Origin: Shewanella algae
Lineage (GTDB): Bacteria; Pseudomonadota; Gammaproteobacteria; Enterobacterales; Shewanellaceae
Reading direction: 5' to 3'
NCBI RefSeq assembly: GCF_009183365.2
Contig: NZ_CP068230.1
Span: forward strand, 1,145,001 to 1,209,000
Length of the DNA stretch: 64,000 nucleotides
Part shown: positions 18,180 to 26,354 of the stretch, in pieces
How positions within the stretch are numbered: position 1 is the first letter of the stretch
How the letters are laid out: each line of letters begins with the position of its first letter
Notes under the pieces: model-generated
Told to the model about the DNA's origin: nothing
Seen by the model: the letters and a program-made list of their open reading frames with translations, nothing else
Databases searched by the model: none
Made by a program: the position numbers and the translations under genes

Positions 18180-18650
18180 TTAGTTGATCTTGAGTAATTC
18201 CACATCAAAAATCAGTACCGAACCCGGCGGGATGGAGCCGGCAGAGCGATTGCCGTAGCCCAGGCTGCTGGGTATAAAGAAGCGCATCTTGTCGCCTTCT
18301 GTCATCAACTGAACCCCTTCGGTCCAGCCCTTGATCACCTGATTGAGTGGAAAGGCGATGGGCTCGCCGCGATCGACCGAGCTGTCAAACACAGTGCCGT
18401 CAATCAGGGTGCCATGGTAGTGCACTGTCACCTTATCCTTGGGACCCGGATGAACCTGGCCTTGTCCCTTCTGCAGCAACTGATACTGCAGCCCTGAGTC
18501 TGTGGTGACCACACCCTCTTTATGCTTATTGGCCTCAAGAAATACCTCGCCCTTGGCAATATTCTCTTTTGCCAGTTTTTGGCCATTCATGGTGGTGAAA
18601 AAGTAAAAAATAACTGCGGCGATAACCACCACGGCAAGCAACATTCTCAT
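18180..18650 (-). CDS. FKBP-type peptidyl-prolyl isomerase, membrane-anchored
   Basis: 156 residues. An N-terminal hydrophobic helix (about 2-20) with no cleavage site or lipobox anchors the protein, probably with its FKBP domain (about 50-156) in the periplasm. The domain has the usual signature: VTVHYHGTLIDGTVFDSS, PLNQVIKGWTEGVQLM, and FIPSSLGYGNRSAGSIPPGSVLIFDVELL. It lacks the dimerisation domain of FkpA/FklB. It would catalyse prolyl cis-trans isomerisation in protein folding. Confidence 0.88.
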   Translation of the reverse strand: MRMLLAVVVIAAVIFYFFTTMNGQKLAKENIAKGEVFLEANKHKEGVVTTDSGLQYQLLQKGQGQVHPGPKDKVTVHYHGTLIDGTVFDSSVDRGEPIAFPLNQVIKGWTEGVQLMTEGDKMRFFIPSSLGYGNRSAGSIPPGSVLIFDVELLKIN

Positions 18651-18837
18651 TTGGGGATCCTCTGTCCTGAAGGTGGCGCTATCTTAGCAGTTGGACTGCG
18701 GCATTTACAGCTTCGGGTTATAGTGTACTTTTGTCGGGCTTTATCCCACGGGCAGACTTGTGTAGGCTATTGATAAAAAAGTGAAAGCTAAATCAGCTCT
18801 CCGCAGAATAATCATAATAAGACTCAAGGAAACCCCT

Positions 18838-20148
18838 ATGCTCAATCGCGCCTCCCGGCCACTGGTCAAGCTGGTGGATAAGTATCTGCCCGATCCCTAT
18901 ATCTTTGTGCTCCTGCTTACTCTGTTGGTGTTTGCTGCCGCCATGCTCGGCCAGCAAAAGACACCGGTAGAAGTGCTGGGTTATTGGGGCAGTGGTTTTT
19001 GGAACCTGCTCAGTTTCTCGATGCAGATGTTGTTGGTGCTGGTCGCCGGTTTTATGCTGGCCAGCTCTCCGCCGGTGAAGAAGCTGCTGGACGCCATAGC
19101 GTCTCTGGCCCGTAGTGCGCCGCAGGCTATCATACTGGTGACCTTGGTCTCCTTGGCGGCCAGTTGGCTCAACTGGGGGTTCGGTTTGGTGGTCGGTGCC
19201 CTGTTTGCCAAGGCGTTGGCGCGCCGGGTCAAGGTGGATTACCGTTTGCTGGTAGCCAGTGCCTATTCGGGCTTTGTGGTCTGGCACGGCGGCTTGGCGG
19301 GCTCAGTGCCTTTGACAGTGGCCACACCAGGACATTTTGCCGAGGCGCAGATAGGCATTATTCCTACCTCGGAAACCATTTTTGCCGACTTTAATCTGCT
19401 GCTACTTGCCTTGCTGTTTATCATAATGCCGCTGGTCAATCGCTTTATGCTGCCGGATGACAAAGAGTCTGTGATAGTCGATCCTGCGCTGCTCGAGGAT
19501 GCTGCGCCGACTCAGAATGAGAACAAACGCCCGGCCGACTATCTGGAGAACAGCCGGATACTCGGGATCCTGGTGGGCCTGTGTGGTCTGGGGTATCTGG
19601 GGTATTGGTTCTTTGTTCAGGGGGGCAGTCTCAACCTCAACATAGTCAACTTCCTGTTTCTGTTTCTGGCGATAACCTTGCACCAGACGCCACGCAGTCT
19701 GCTGGTCAGTCTCAATGAGGCGATAAAGGGCGGCGCCGGGATAGTGATCCAGTTTCCCTTTTACGCCGGCATCATGGCGGTGATGGTGCAGTCCGGGCTG
19801 GCACAGAGTATCTCTTCGGGTTTTGTTGCCATTGCCAGCGCCGAGTCACTGCCATTCTGGAGCTTTATCAGCGCCGGGGTGGTGAATATCTTCGTGCCGT
19901 CCGGTGGCGGCCAGTGGGCGGTACAGGCACCTATCATGTTGCCGGCCGCCGAGGCACTTGGCGCCGATGTCGCCAGAGTCGCCATGGCGGTGGCTTGGGG
20001 GGATGCCTGGACCAACCTGATCCAGCCTTTTTGGGCGCTGCCTGTGTTGGCCATTGCCGGGCTCAAGGCCCGGGATATCATGGGTTTTTGCCTGATGCAG
20101 TTGCTGATCACCGGCGTGGTGATAAGTGTTGCCCTCAGTTGGTTTTAG
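18838..20148 (+). CDS. atoE: Short-chain fatty acid transporter
   Basis: A 436-residue AtoE-family permease with about 12 membrane helices. Characteristic segments include ASWLNWGFGLVVGALFAKALARR, split here by a helix end, plus VPSGGGQWAVQAP and GDAWTNLIQPFWALP. It would take up acetoacetate, butyrate or similar acids. I start at the ATG at 18838 (AAGGAA site, family N-terminus) rather than an upstream in-frame start. The 3' end overlaps the convergent HPP gene by 14 bp. No atoDAB genes are nearby. Confidence 0.88.
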   Translation: MLNRASRPLVKLVDKYLPDPYIFVLLLTLLVFAAAMLGQQKTPVEVLGYWGSGFWNLLSFSMQMLLVLVAGFMLASSPPVKKLLDAIASLARSAPQAIILVTLVSLAASWLNWGFGLVVGALFAKALARRVKVDYRLLVASAYSGFVVWHGGLAGSVPLTVATPGHFAEAQIGIIPTSETIFADFNLLLLALLFIIMPLVNRFMLPDDKESVIVDPALLEDAAPTQNENKRPADYLENSRILGILVGLCGLGYLGYWFFVQGGSLNLNIVNFLFLFLAITLHQTPRSLLVSLNEAIKGGAGIVIQFPFYAGIMAVMVQSGLAQSISSGFVAIASAESLPFWSFISAGVVNIFVPSGGGQWAVQAPIMLPAAEALGADVARVAMAVAWGDAWTNLIQPFWALPVLAIAGLKARDIMGFCLMQLLITGVVISVALSWF

Positions 20149-20683
20149 GCCAGTTATGCTTGCTGATCCCCTTGATATACAGGCTCTTGTGATAGGCCCA
20201 ACCGAAAGCGAGGATCAGCAGCAACCCCGAAACCACAGGCGTTAGCAAAAACTGCCAGTCGGCCCCGGCCAGCATCACCAGCAAGGGGTTGGCACCGGCC
20301 GGTGGATGAGTGGTATTGGTCAACATCATCAGGCCGACCCCGAGGCCGGTTCCCAACCCCAGTGTCAGCGGCGACACTCCCAAGGTGTGCAATAACAAGA
20401 GTCCCAGAGCGCAGGTGAGCAGGTGGCCGAAGAAGATGTTTTTCGGCTGCGCCAGCGGGCTTTGGGGCAGGGCGTAGAGCAACACCATAGTGGCACCGAA
20501 TGGTGCCATCAGCAGCAGACTCCAGCTCAGATTCTGTGTCAGCATCTCCTGTAATCCCGCCAGTAATCCAATACAGCTTCCGGCGCCCAGTGTGGCCCAG
20601 GCGGCAGCCTGCCAACGGTTTGTCGCCGCTTGGGCTGTGGTTTTTGCAGCAGGTGTTGCAGTCAGGGGAGGTGTGTTGTCCAT
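20135..20683 (-). CDS. HPP family membrane protein
   Basis: 182 residues with four hydrophobic helices and the signature THPPAGANPLLVML that names the family. Some HPP proteins are nitrite transporters in plants and cyanobacteria; the bacterial short forms are mostly uncharacterised. It diverges from a TetR-type regulator, with two operator-like palindromes in the shared promoter region, so it is likely the regulated target. Confidence 0.85.
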   Translation of the reverse strand: MDNTPPLTATPAAKTTAQAATNRWQAAAWATLGAGSCIGLLAGLQEMLTQNLSWSLLLMAPFGATMVLLYALPQSPLAQPKNIFFGHLLTCALGLLLLHTLGVSPLTLGLGTGLGVGLMMLTNTTHPPAGANPLLVMLAGADWQFLLTPVVSGLLLILAFGWAYHKSLYIKGISKHNWPKTN

Positions 20684-20718
20684 ATCTGTTTTCCTTTGGT
20701 TGTCAGCATTTTTGCTTG

Positions 20719-20762
20719 GTAGAACAATCGGTCTACCTTTTATGGTAGACAGACCGTTCTAC
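20719..20762. promoter_or_regulatory. Paired TetR-type operators
   Basis: GTAGAACAATCGGTCTACC (20719-20737) and GGTAGACAGACCGTTCTAC (20744-20762) are inverted copies of each other, matching at 16 of 19 positions, and each half is itself palindromic (TAGA...TCTA). The core resembles the NemR-type box TAGACC...GGTCTA. The pair is centred in the divergent HPP/TetR promoter region. Confidence 0.7.
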
Positions 20763-20800
20763 TTTTGTCAAACTCATATTGAATCGTTAAGGAGTGTGAG

Positions 20801-21361
20801 ATGGACAAGGTTTCCCAACTGCTTGCCGGCGCCTTTGAACTCTTTTATCGAGAGAGTGTGCATGGGGTGGGCATCAATCAAATTCTGGCCGAGGCCGGCA
20901 TAGCCAAGAAGACCCTTTATCATCATTTCGAGGGGAAGGAGGCCCTGGTGCTGGCCGTGGTGCGTTATCGCGATCAGCTGTTTTTTGACTGGTTGAATCA
21001 AAGGCTGGAGGCGGCGCAAACGCCGACGGAGCTGGTCCATGAGCTGTTTAACGCCCTGGATGATTGGTTCAACAGCCGGGTTGAGTCCCTGAGCCAGTTT
21101 CGCGGCTGTTTCTTTATCAATACCGCCGCCGAGTATCCCTCACCCGAGCATCCGGTAAATCGTCTCTGCCGTGAGCATAAGGCCAGGGTTCAAAATGAGC
21201 TTGAGCAGAAATTGTCGTCTTGGCTTGGCAGCGAGCACGCTCGTGAGTTGGCCGGGCAGCTGTGTTTGATTAAAGAGGGGACGATAGTCTCGGCCCAGCT
21301 CGTCAGCCGGCAGTATGCTGCCGAGCGCGGCCGCAAGCTGGCACTTGGCTTACTTGATTGA
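20801..21361 (+). CDS. TetR/AcrR family transcriptional regulator
   Basis: 186 residues. The N-terminal helix-turn-helix (about 10-50) reads VHGVGINQILAEAGIAKKTLYHHFEGKEAL, given here as one known block of the family in two parts: the positioning helix ending AEAGIAKKT and the recognition segment LYHHFEGKEAL. The C-terminal ligand-binding domain is helical, with FRGCFFINTAAEYPSP typical of the YxaF/LmrA-like group. It probably represses itself and the HPP gene through the operators at 20719-20762. The inducer is unknown. Confidence 0.88.
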   Translation: MDKVSQLLAGAFELFYRESVHGVGINQILAEAGIAKKTLYHHFEGKEALVLAVVRYRDQLFFDWLNQRLEAAQTPTELVHELFNALDDWFNSRVESLSQFRGCFFINTAAEYPSPEHPVNRLCREHKARVQNELEQKLSSWLGSEHARELAGQLCLIKEGTIVSAQLVSRQYAAERGRKLALGLLD

Positions 21362-21405
21362 GCTTGTTTGGTAAGTGAGCTTGCTCTTGAGTTTAGAGCC
21401 AACCG

Positions 21406-22035
21406 TTAAAAGGCTATCTCGGGCAGCAGTGCCAGCCATCCCAGCTTAAGGGCGGCGCCAAGCGCCAACAGGTTGAGGCCGACACAGCACCAGAACAGGA
21501 GTCTGAAACTTGTTTTACTGGTCTTATGGCGAAACTGGTAGCGTGCCAGCAAAGCGCCAGGCCAGCCACCGAGCAAACCGGTCAGTTGCAGGGTCGACTC
21601 CTTGGTGCGCCAGCGGCCAGTTTCGGCGGCCTTTTTATCACTGGCATAGAGCCAATAACAGAGAAGGCTCAGCAGCAGATACCAGACGGGCACCAAGAGC
21701 GGCAGCTTACCCAGTGCCACTAAAGCCAGTAGCAGCAGGGCAAACAGGACTGTGAGCTTACCGACGAAAGACTCGTGACTGCTGCGCTTATTCTGCTGAC
21801 GCTGTTTTTGTTTGAGTCTGCCCCTGTCCTCGGGAAAGAAGGCCTGTTTTGCCTGGCGCCGGCCCTGGTCATCCAGTGTGATGTCAAAGGTCAGTACGTC
21901 GCCCACTTGTGGCCTGCGACCGCTCAGGCTCAGTGACTTAATGTGCAGAAATACCCGTTCACTGCCGTCATTGGGGTTGATAAACCCAAAACCTTTATCG
22001 TCCTGCCAATGGCTGACTTTTCCTTTGTACTTCAT
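21406..22035 (-). CDS. Cold-shock domain fused to DUF1294 membrane domain
   Basis: 209 residues. Residues 1-65 form a cold-shock domain with the RNA-binding motifs KGFGFI and VFLHIK. A basic linker (about 70-90) follows, then a DUF1294 module with four hydrophobic helices and the motif YWLYASDKKAAETGRWR. The fusion is widespread and suggests membrane-tethered nucleic-acid binding; its role is unknown. It overlaps the end of the DUF418 gene by 4 bp and should be co-translated with it. Confidence 0.88.
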   Translation of the reverse strand: MKYKGKVSHWQDDKGFGFINPNDGSERVFLHIKSLSLSGRRPQVGDVLTFDITLDDQGRRQAKQAFFPEDRGRLKQKQRQQNKRSSHESFVGKLTVLFALLLLALVALGKLPLLVPVWYLLLSLLCYWLYASDKKAAETGRWRTKESTLQLTGLLGGWPGALLARYQFRHKTSKTSFRLLFWCCVGLNLLALGAALKLGWLALLPEIAF

Positions 22036-23198
22036 GTATTTGACTCGTGAGTATTCGTGGCGTTATTGATTGGCTTATTGCCAAAGGCCAGACGGCGCCA
22101 GAGCCATTCCAGCGGTCCTTGGTTGAAGAACTTAAGGTAGCAGCCGGCCAGTATTATCTGAACCAAGGCATAACCCAAGGCTATGGCCAGGTAGTCTATG
22201 CGCTCGAGTGTCAGCAGTAACTCGGGCGCCTGATGGCGAAACAGCCAGATCCCAAAACAGGACTGCAAAATATACAGGCTCAAGGGGATCCGGCCAACCG
22301 CCTGCAGGCGTCTTGGCAGCCATGGCAGTCGCCGGCCGAACTTAACCAACAGATGAGCATAGATGATAGCCATGGGAATGGCGCTCAGCATGACCAGAAT
22401 ATCGGAAAGCATCACCAGTTTGGGGCGGGATTGCAGGCTGAGAATCGTGTCCGCCAGCGACAGCAGCAAGCTCAGTGCCAGCAATTTCCCCAATTTGCCC
22501 TGGGGTAAACCTTGGTCAAACAGCCCGCGACGATATAGGCTAATCCCCAGCAGCATCACACCGCTGACAAACCACAGCAGAGTAAATGGCAGGGAAATCA
22601 GCATCAACAAGGTCATAAACAGGTGCATCAGCAACTGCTCGCCATAGCTGCCGGTCCAGGCGCTGTATTGTTCATTGAAGAGGACGTTGCCGCGGATCCA
22701 GGTTGCATCACCCGGCAGCAAGATCATCAAACCATAGGCCAGGGTGCCGATGGCGATAAAGAGCAGTGCCCGCCTTTGCTGTGCTTCAATCTCCAGGTTA
22801 CGATAATGCCAGGCGAGGAAGCCACAAATGCTATAGGTGAGCAGGATATCCCCCGGCCAGATAAACAGGCTGTGCAGCGCCCCAAAGAGCATCAGCCAGA
22901 GTAAGCGTGAGCGGATTAAGGGGAAGGGCTCCAATCCTCTGGCGAGGAAATTCTGTTGTTGAATATAGAGGCCGACACCGAAGAGCATGGAAAACAGGCT
23001 GAGGAAGCGCCCTTCCAGCAGAAAATTACTCAGGGTTTCGGTAATGGCATCGGTTAAATGAAACTCGGGAAAAGGCGCATAACCATATAAGGTGACGCCC
23101 ATAAAACTGACATTGAGAAAGAATATCCCCAATACTGCCAGCCCTCTGACGGCATCGATATTGGGGTTGTGACTGATTTTGACCGGCTGTCCCTGCAT
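22032..23198 (-). CDS. DUF418 family (YeiB-like) membrane protein
   Basis: 388 residues with about ten hydrophobic helices. The N-terminus (IDAVRGLAVLGIFFLNV) and the internal segments FLSLFSMLFGVGLYIQQQ and GRIPLSLYILQS are typical of DUF418, which is related to membrane acyltransferases. The substrate is unknown. It is the first gene of a two-gene unit with the cold-shock/DUF1294 protein. Confidence 0.85.
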   Translation of the reverse strand: MQGQPVKISHNPNIDAVRGLAVLGIFFLNVSFMGVTLYGYAPFPEFHLTDAITETLSNFLLEGRFLSLFSMLFGVGLYIQQQNFLARGLEPFPLIRSRLLWLMLFGALHSLFIWPGDILLTYSICGFLAWHYRNLEIEAQQRRALLFIAIGTLAYGLMILLPGDATWIRGNVLFNEQYSAWTGSYGEQLLMHLFMTLLMLISLPFTLLWFVSGVMLLGISLYRRGLFDQGLPQGKLGKLLALSLLLSLADTILSLQSRPKLVMLSDILVMLSAIPMAIIYAHLLVKFGRRLPWLPRRLQAVGRIPLSLYILQSCFGIWLFRHQAPELLLTLERIDYLAIALGYALVQIILAGCYLKFFNQGPLEWLWRRLAFGNKPINNATNTHESNT

Positions 23199-23296
23199 CT
23201 TTTTCCTGCTTACTCTTGAGTACCGTCTAAGGCTTCGATTAGCTGAGCCAAGTTAGCAATCAAACCCGAATGAGGGAAGTGCTGGCTTGTTTCAAA

Positions 23297-23791
23297 TTAT
23301 GATCCCTTCTCGGACGCGTTTTTGGCCGGCTTGGCCGAGATCCAGAGCCTGATACTGCCCTTGACCACCAGGATATCATTGCTGTCATAGGCGAGCACCT
23401 CGACATCGAGATCCCCCGGCTGCCAGGCATTGGCATCAACCTTGGCCACACAGCGGATATCGCTGCCGGCCTTGGCGGTGTAATCCAGCGTCATGCCCTT
23501 GGGGATCCAGCGTAGATGAGGTGGTATTGAAGCCTCGGCCATGACTCCCATCGCCATTTCTAGGCCGTTGCAGATGGCAATGACATGTACTGTACCTATG
23601 TGATTCTCCACTGCGCGGCGTTTACGCAGCAGGCATTCACAGTAGTTGGGCTCCAACTGACTGATTATCGGCTTGATACTGCCAAAGTAGGGCGCCATCC
23701 GGCTGACCAGCAAGGAGAATATCTTATTGCCAAAGGGCAGGCGCTTGCATTTGTGATACAAGTTCAGGGTCGAATTGGCGGTTTTACTCAT
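23297..23791 (-). CDS. DUF4442 hotdog-fold protein, possible thioesterase
   Basis: 164 residues of the PaaI/YiiD-C-like hotdog superfamily: the segments HIGTVHVIAICNGLEMAMG and PKGMTLDYTAKAG match the DUF4442 group, which usually lacks the full thioesterase catalytic set. The start ATG at 23791 has an AAGGAA site that belongs to a 13-bp unit repeated three times upstream. The longer frame merely translates those repeats and is rejected. An acyl-CoA or acyl-carrier substrate is possible. Confidence 0.8.
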   Translation of the reverse strand: MSKTANSTLNLYHKCKRLPFGNKIFSLLVSRMAPYFGSIKPIISQLEPNYCECLLRKRRAVENHIGTVHVIAICNGLEMAMGVMAEASIPPHLRWIPKGMTLDYTAKAGSDIRCVAKVDANAWQPGDLDVEVLAYDSNDILVVKGSIRLWISAKPAKNASEKGS

Positions 23792-23794
23792 AGT

Positions 23795-23833
23795 GATTCC
23801 TTGTGGGTATTCCTTGTGGGTATTCCTTGTTGA
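23795..23833. repeat. Three tandem 13-bp repeats carrying the ribosome-binding site
   Basis: On the minus strand the unit ACCCACAAGGAAT occurs three times in register (the last copy partly diverged). Each copy has AAGGAA; only the copy next to the ATG is correctly spaced. Copy number could change by slippage. Confidence 0.75.
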
Positions 23834-23841
23834 TGTTCTTT

Positions 23842-24175
23842 GTTGGTATAGGGTAATGTTTTTGTTATTACTCTGGTCGGATGAGTGTGTATGCTGACGA
23901 GCGCTTTGGCAAGAGCCAAGAGGCAAGAGCTAAAAGGAAAGAGCCAAGAGCATTGGTTAAGATGAGCGAGGGTCACGCCAATCTGATCTGGGGCTGAACA
24001 GATAGAATAAAATGGCGTGGCAGTAACTGGGGGCTGTGCTTAAATGACGCTTTCTTCTGGAAGGTGCAAATGGTGAACCCTTTGCAAGTGCAAGAATCAC
24101 TTCCTTGGACAATCCAACTTCAATCAGGATTGGTATAATCCGCGAGAATTATCAAAACAGTAGTAAGGAAACCTA
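23842..24175. promoter_or_regulatory. Intergenic region with promoter of the DUF368 gene
   Basis: No gene is supported here. An extended -10 element TGGTATAAT lies at 24131-24139, 37 bp before the GTG start of the DUF368 gene; the matching -35 is poor. A 12-bp direct repeat AAGAGCCAAGAG occurs at 23911-23922 and 23939-23950. Nothing else is recognised. Confidence 0.5.
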
Positions 24176-25096
24176 GTGAAATTTCTGTTGACCTACCTCA
24201 AGGGGCTGGCCATGGGGGCCGCCGATGTGGTGCCCGGCGTTTCCGGGGGAACCATAGCCTTTATTACCGGCATCTATGACACCCTGCTGGAAAGTATTCG
24301 CCGTATCAATCCCAGTCTTTGGGGCATTATACGCCGCGACGGGATCAAGGCGGCGTTTGCACATATCAATGGCGCCTTTTTGTTGAGTCTGTTGGCGGGG
24401 ATCCTCAGTAGTATTCTGAGTCTGGCCAAGCTTATCTCTTACCTGCTGGCACATCATCCTATTCCTGTATGGTCATTCTTTTTCGGGCTGATCCTTATCT
24501 CTGTGGTGCATATGTTGCGCCAGGTCAAGGGCGGTTTTTCACTGCCACGGCTACTGATTTTTGCACTGGGAGTGGCCTTTGCCTGGGGCATTACCGTGCT
24601 GAGCCCGGTTGAGTTGGAGGCCAGCTACTTTAATATTTTTGTTGGCGGTGCCATTGCCATATGCGCCATGATACTGCCAGGGATATCCGGCAGCTTTATC
24701 CTCTTGCTATTGGGTCTGTATCCGGCTGTGCTGGCGGCGGCCAAGAATATCCAGTTGGATATTCTCGGCTGTTTTGCTGTCGGTGCCGTGATAGGTATCC
24801 TGAGTTTCAGCCATCTGCTGTCTGCTTTGCTGCGGCGCTTTCACGATGCCACCCTTATCTTCCTTACCGGGCTTATGCTGGGGACGCTGGGCAAGATCTG
24901 GCCCTGGAAACAGACGCTGAGCTGGCGCACCAATTCCCATGGTGAGCAGGTACCCCTGGTGCAGCAAAACCTGTCTCCCTTTGACTTTGAGCAACTGACA
25001 CAGCAGCCGCATCAGTTGGGGTTGGCGCTCTTGTGTGCCGCCGCCGGAATTGGCCTGGTACTCCTGGTTGAGCGCCTGGGGGCCGACAAGCAATAA
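24176..25096 (+). CDS. DUF368 membrane protein, likely polyprenyl-phosphate translocase
   Basis: 306 residues starting with GTG (AAGGAAA site). About eight hydrophobic helices and two signature glycine-rich loops: ADVVPGVSGGTIAFITGIYD near residues 16-35 and ICAMILPGISGSFILLLLG near 160-178. DUF368 proteins (PopT) have been identified as one of two families that return undecaprenyl phosphate across the cytoplasmic membrane for cell-wall synthesis, so that role is the best prediction. A terminator follows, and it is a single-gene unit. Confidence 0.87.
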   Translation: MKFLLTYLKGLAMGAADVVPGVSGGTIAFITGIYDTLLESIRRINPSLWGIIRRDGIKAAFAHINGAFLLSLLAGILSSILSLAKLISYLLAHHPIPVWSFFFGLILISVVHMLRQVKGGFSLPRLLIFALGVAFAWGITVLSPVELEASYFNIFVGGAIAICAMILPGISGSFILLLLGLYPAVLAAAKNIQLDILGCFAVGAVIGILSFSHLLSALLRRFHDATLIFLTGLMLGTLGKIWPWKQTLSWRTNSHGEQVPLVQQNLSPFDFEQLTQQPHQLGLALLCAAAGIGLVLLVERLGADKQ

Positions 25097-25138
25097 TTTC
25101 AGGCGCTAGCGCCCTGCAGTGAAAGGTATCAATGACAG

Positions 25139-25168
25139 AAAACGGGAGCTCAAGGCTCCCGTTTTTTA
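25139..25168 (+). terminator. Terminator of the DUF368 gene
   Basis: AACGGGAGC / GCTCCCGTT hairpin followed by TTTTTT, about 45 bp past the stop codon. Confidence 0.8.
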
Positions 25169-25326
25169 TCTCCCTTCGAATCTCTCTTAAATGCCTTTGC
25201 GTTACAGGTTTCATTCAAGATGGGTCTTGCTTCGCCAGCGGATAGCCCAGGCTTGCTGGGCTTGACTCCTTTTAAGGTCTTGTATGGCTTGCCAGGCAAG
25301 TCGGTTCCTCTTTGCTAAAAAAAATA

Positions 25327-25405
25327 TTGTACAAAAACTTGATCCTTGTACAGGTGTGTGCCTTAATCTACTACAAGGTTATACAAGGATTCTCAATATG
25401 TACAA
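25327..25405. promoter_or_regulatory. Four TTGTACA-type half sites before the photolyase operon
   Basis: TTGTACA occurs at 25327-25333 and 25346-25352, 19 bp apart; its reverse complement type TATACAA / TGTACAA occurs at 25380-25386 and 25399-25405, also 19 bp apart. A possible promoter lies between: TTGATC at 25339-25344, then 19 bp, then TAATCT at 25364-25369, the long spacer typical of MerR-controlled promoters. The last site overlaps the ybgA start. The likely binder is the MerR-type protein encoded two genes downstream. Confidence 0.5.
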
Positions 25406-26354
25406 GTTTGAGCCGCAGCGAATTCAACTGGGTATCAGTGCCTGCCTGTTGGGGCAGCAGGTGCGTTTTGACGGTGGTCATAAGAATTCTGTCTATTGCC
25501 AGCAGGAGCTTAGGCAGCATTTTGACTTTGTGCCAGTCTGTCCTGAGATGGCGATAGGTATGGGCGCGCCACGCAAGAGCATACGTCAGGTGCGCCGCGG
25601 TGATGAGATCCGGATCCAGAGCCGTGATGCCAGCTTGGATGTAACCGAGAGCCTGCAAAGTTTCAGTGAGCAAAAAGTCGCTGAATTGGGATTTTTAAGT
25701 GGCTATCTGCTTTGTGCCAAATCACCTACCTGCGGCATGGAACGGGTCACTGTCTACAAGGAAGGCAGTGATCAGGGGAATCGCAGCGGCATAGGTGTGT
25801 TCGCCAAGGCCCTGATGCAACGCTGGCCACAACTGCCGGTTGAAGAAGAGGGGCGCTTGAACGATTTGGTGATCAGGGAAAACTTTTTCACCCGGGTGTA
25901 TGCCTTCCACGACTGGCAGTGTCTGCTGCACTCCGGCTTGAGCCTGCATAAATTGACCCAATTTCATGCCAGATACAAATACCTCTTGTTGGCTCACAGT
26001 CCGGCTCATTATCGCCAACTTGGCCCCTTGCTGGCTGACGGTGGTGAAGACTTGCAGGAAACTGCCCGGCGTTACTTTGAAGGCTTTATGGAGGCGCTGA
26101 AAAACAAGGCCAGTCGCCGCAATCACACCAGCGCGCTGCAGCATATTCAGGGCTATTTCAAACAAAAACTGACCAAGGCACAGAAGGCTGAGCTCAGTCA
26201 GGCGATAGATGAATATCGTCAGGGGCTGCAACCTCTGTTGGTGCCGCTGACATTGATTAAACATTACTTGAGGGAGCATCCGCAGCCGTATATTGCGGCC
26301 CAGGTTTATCTCAACCCTCATCCACAGGAGTTAAAACTGCGTTATGCCTACTGA
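25398..26354 (+). CDS. ybgA: YbgA-like protein (DUF523 plus DUF1722)
   Basis: 318 residues. The N-terminal DUF523 domain (about 8-155) has the typical SACLLGQQVRFDGGHK, CPEMAIGMGAPRKSIR and CAKSPTCGMERV cysteine motifs. The C-terminal DUF1722 domain (about 190-310) contains FHARYKYLLLAHSPAHYRQLG. In E. coli the same fusion, ybgA, stands immediately before the photolyase gene phrB; here only a regulator gene comes between. The biochemical role is unknown. The ATG at 25398 has AAGGA upstream; the longer frame lacks a ribosome site. It overlaps the next gene by 11 bp. Confidence 0.88.
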   Translation: MYKFEPQRIQLGISACLLGQQVRFDGGHKNSVYCQQELRQHFDFVPVCPEMAIGMGAPRKSIRQVRRGDEIRIQSRDASLDVTESLQSFSEQKVAELGFLSGYLLCAKSPTCGMERVTVYKEGSDQGNRSGIGVFAKALMQRWPQLPVEEEGRLNDLVIRENFFTRVYAFHDWQCLLHSGLSLHKLTQFHARYKYLLLAHSPAHYRQLGPLLADGGEDLQETARRYFEGFMEALKNKASRRNHTSALQHIQGYFKQKLTKAQKAELSQAIDEYRQGLQPLLVPLTLIKHYLREHPQPYIAAQVYLNPHPQELKLRYAY

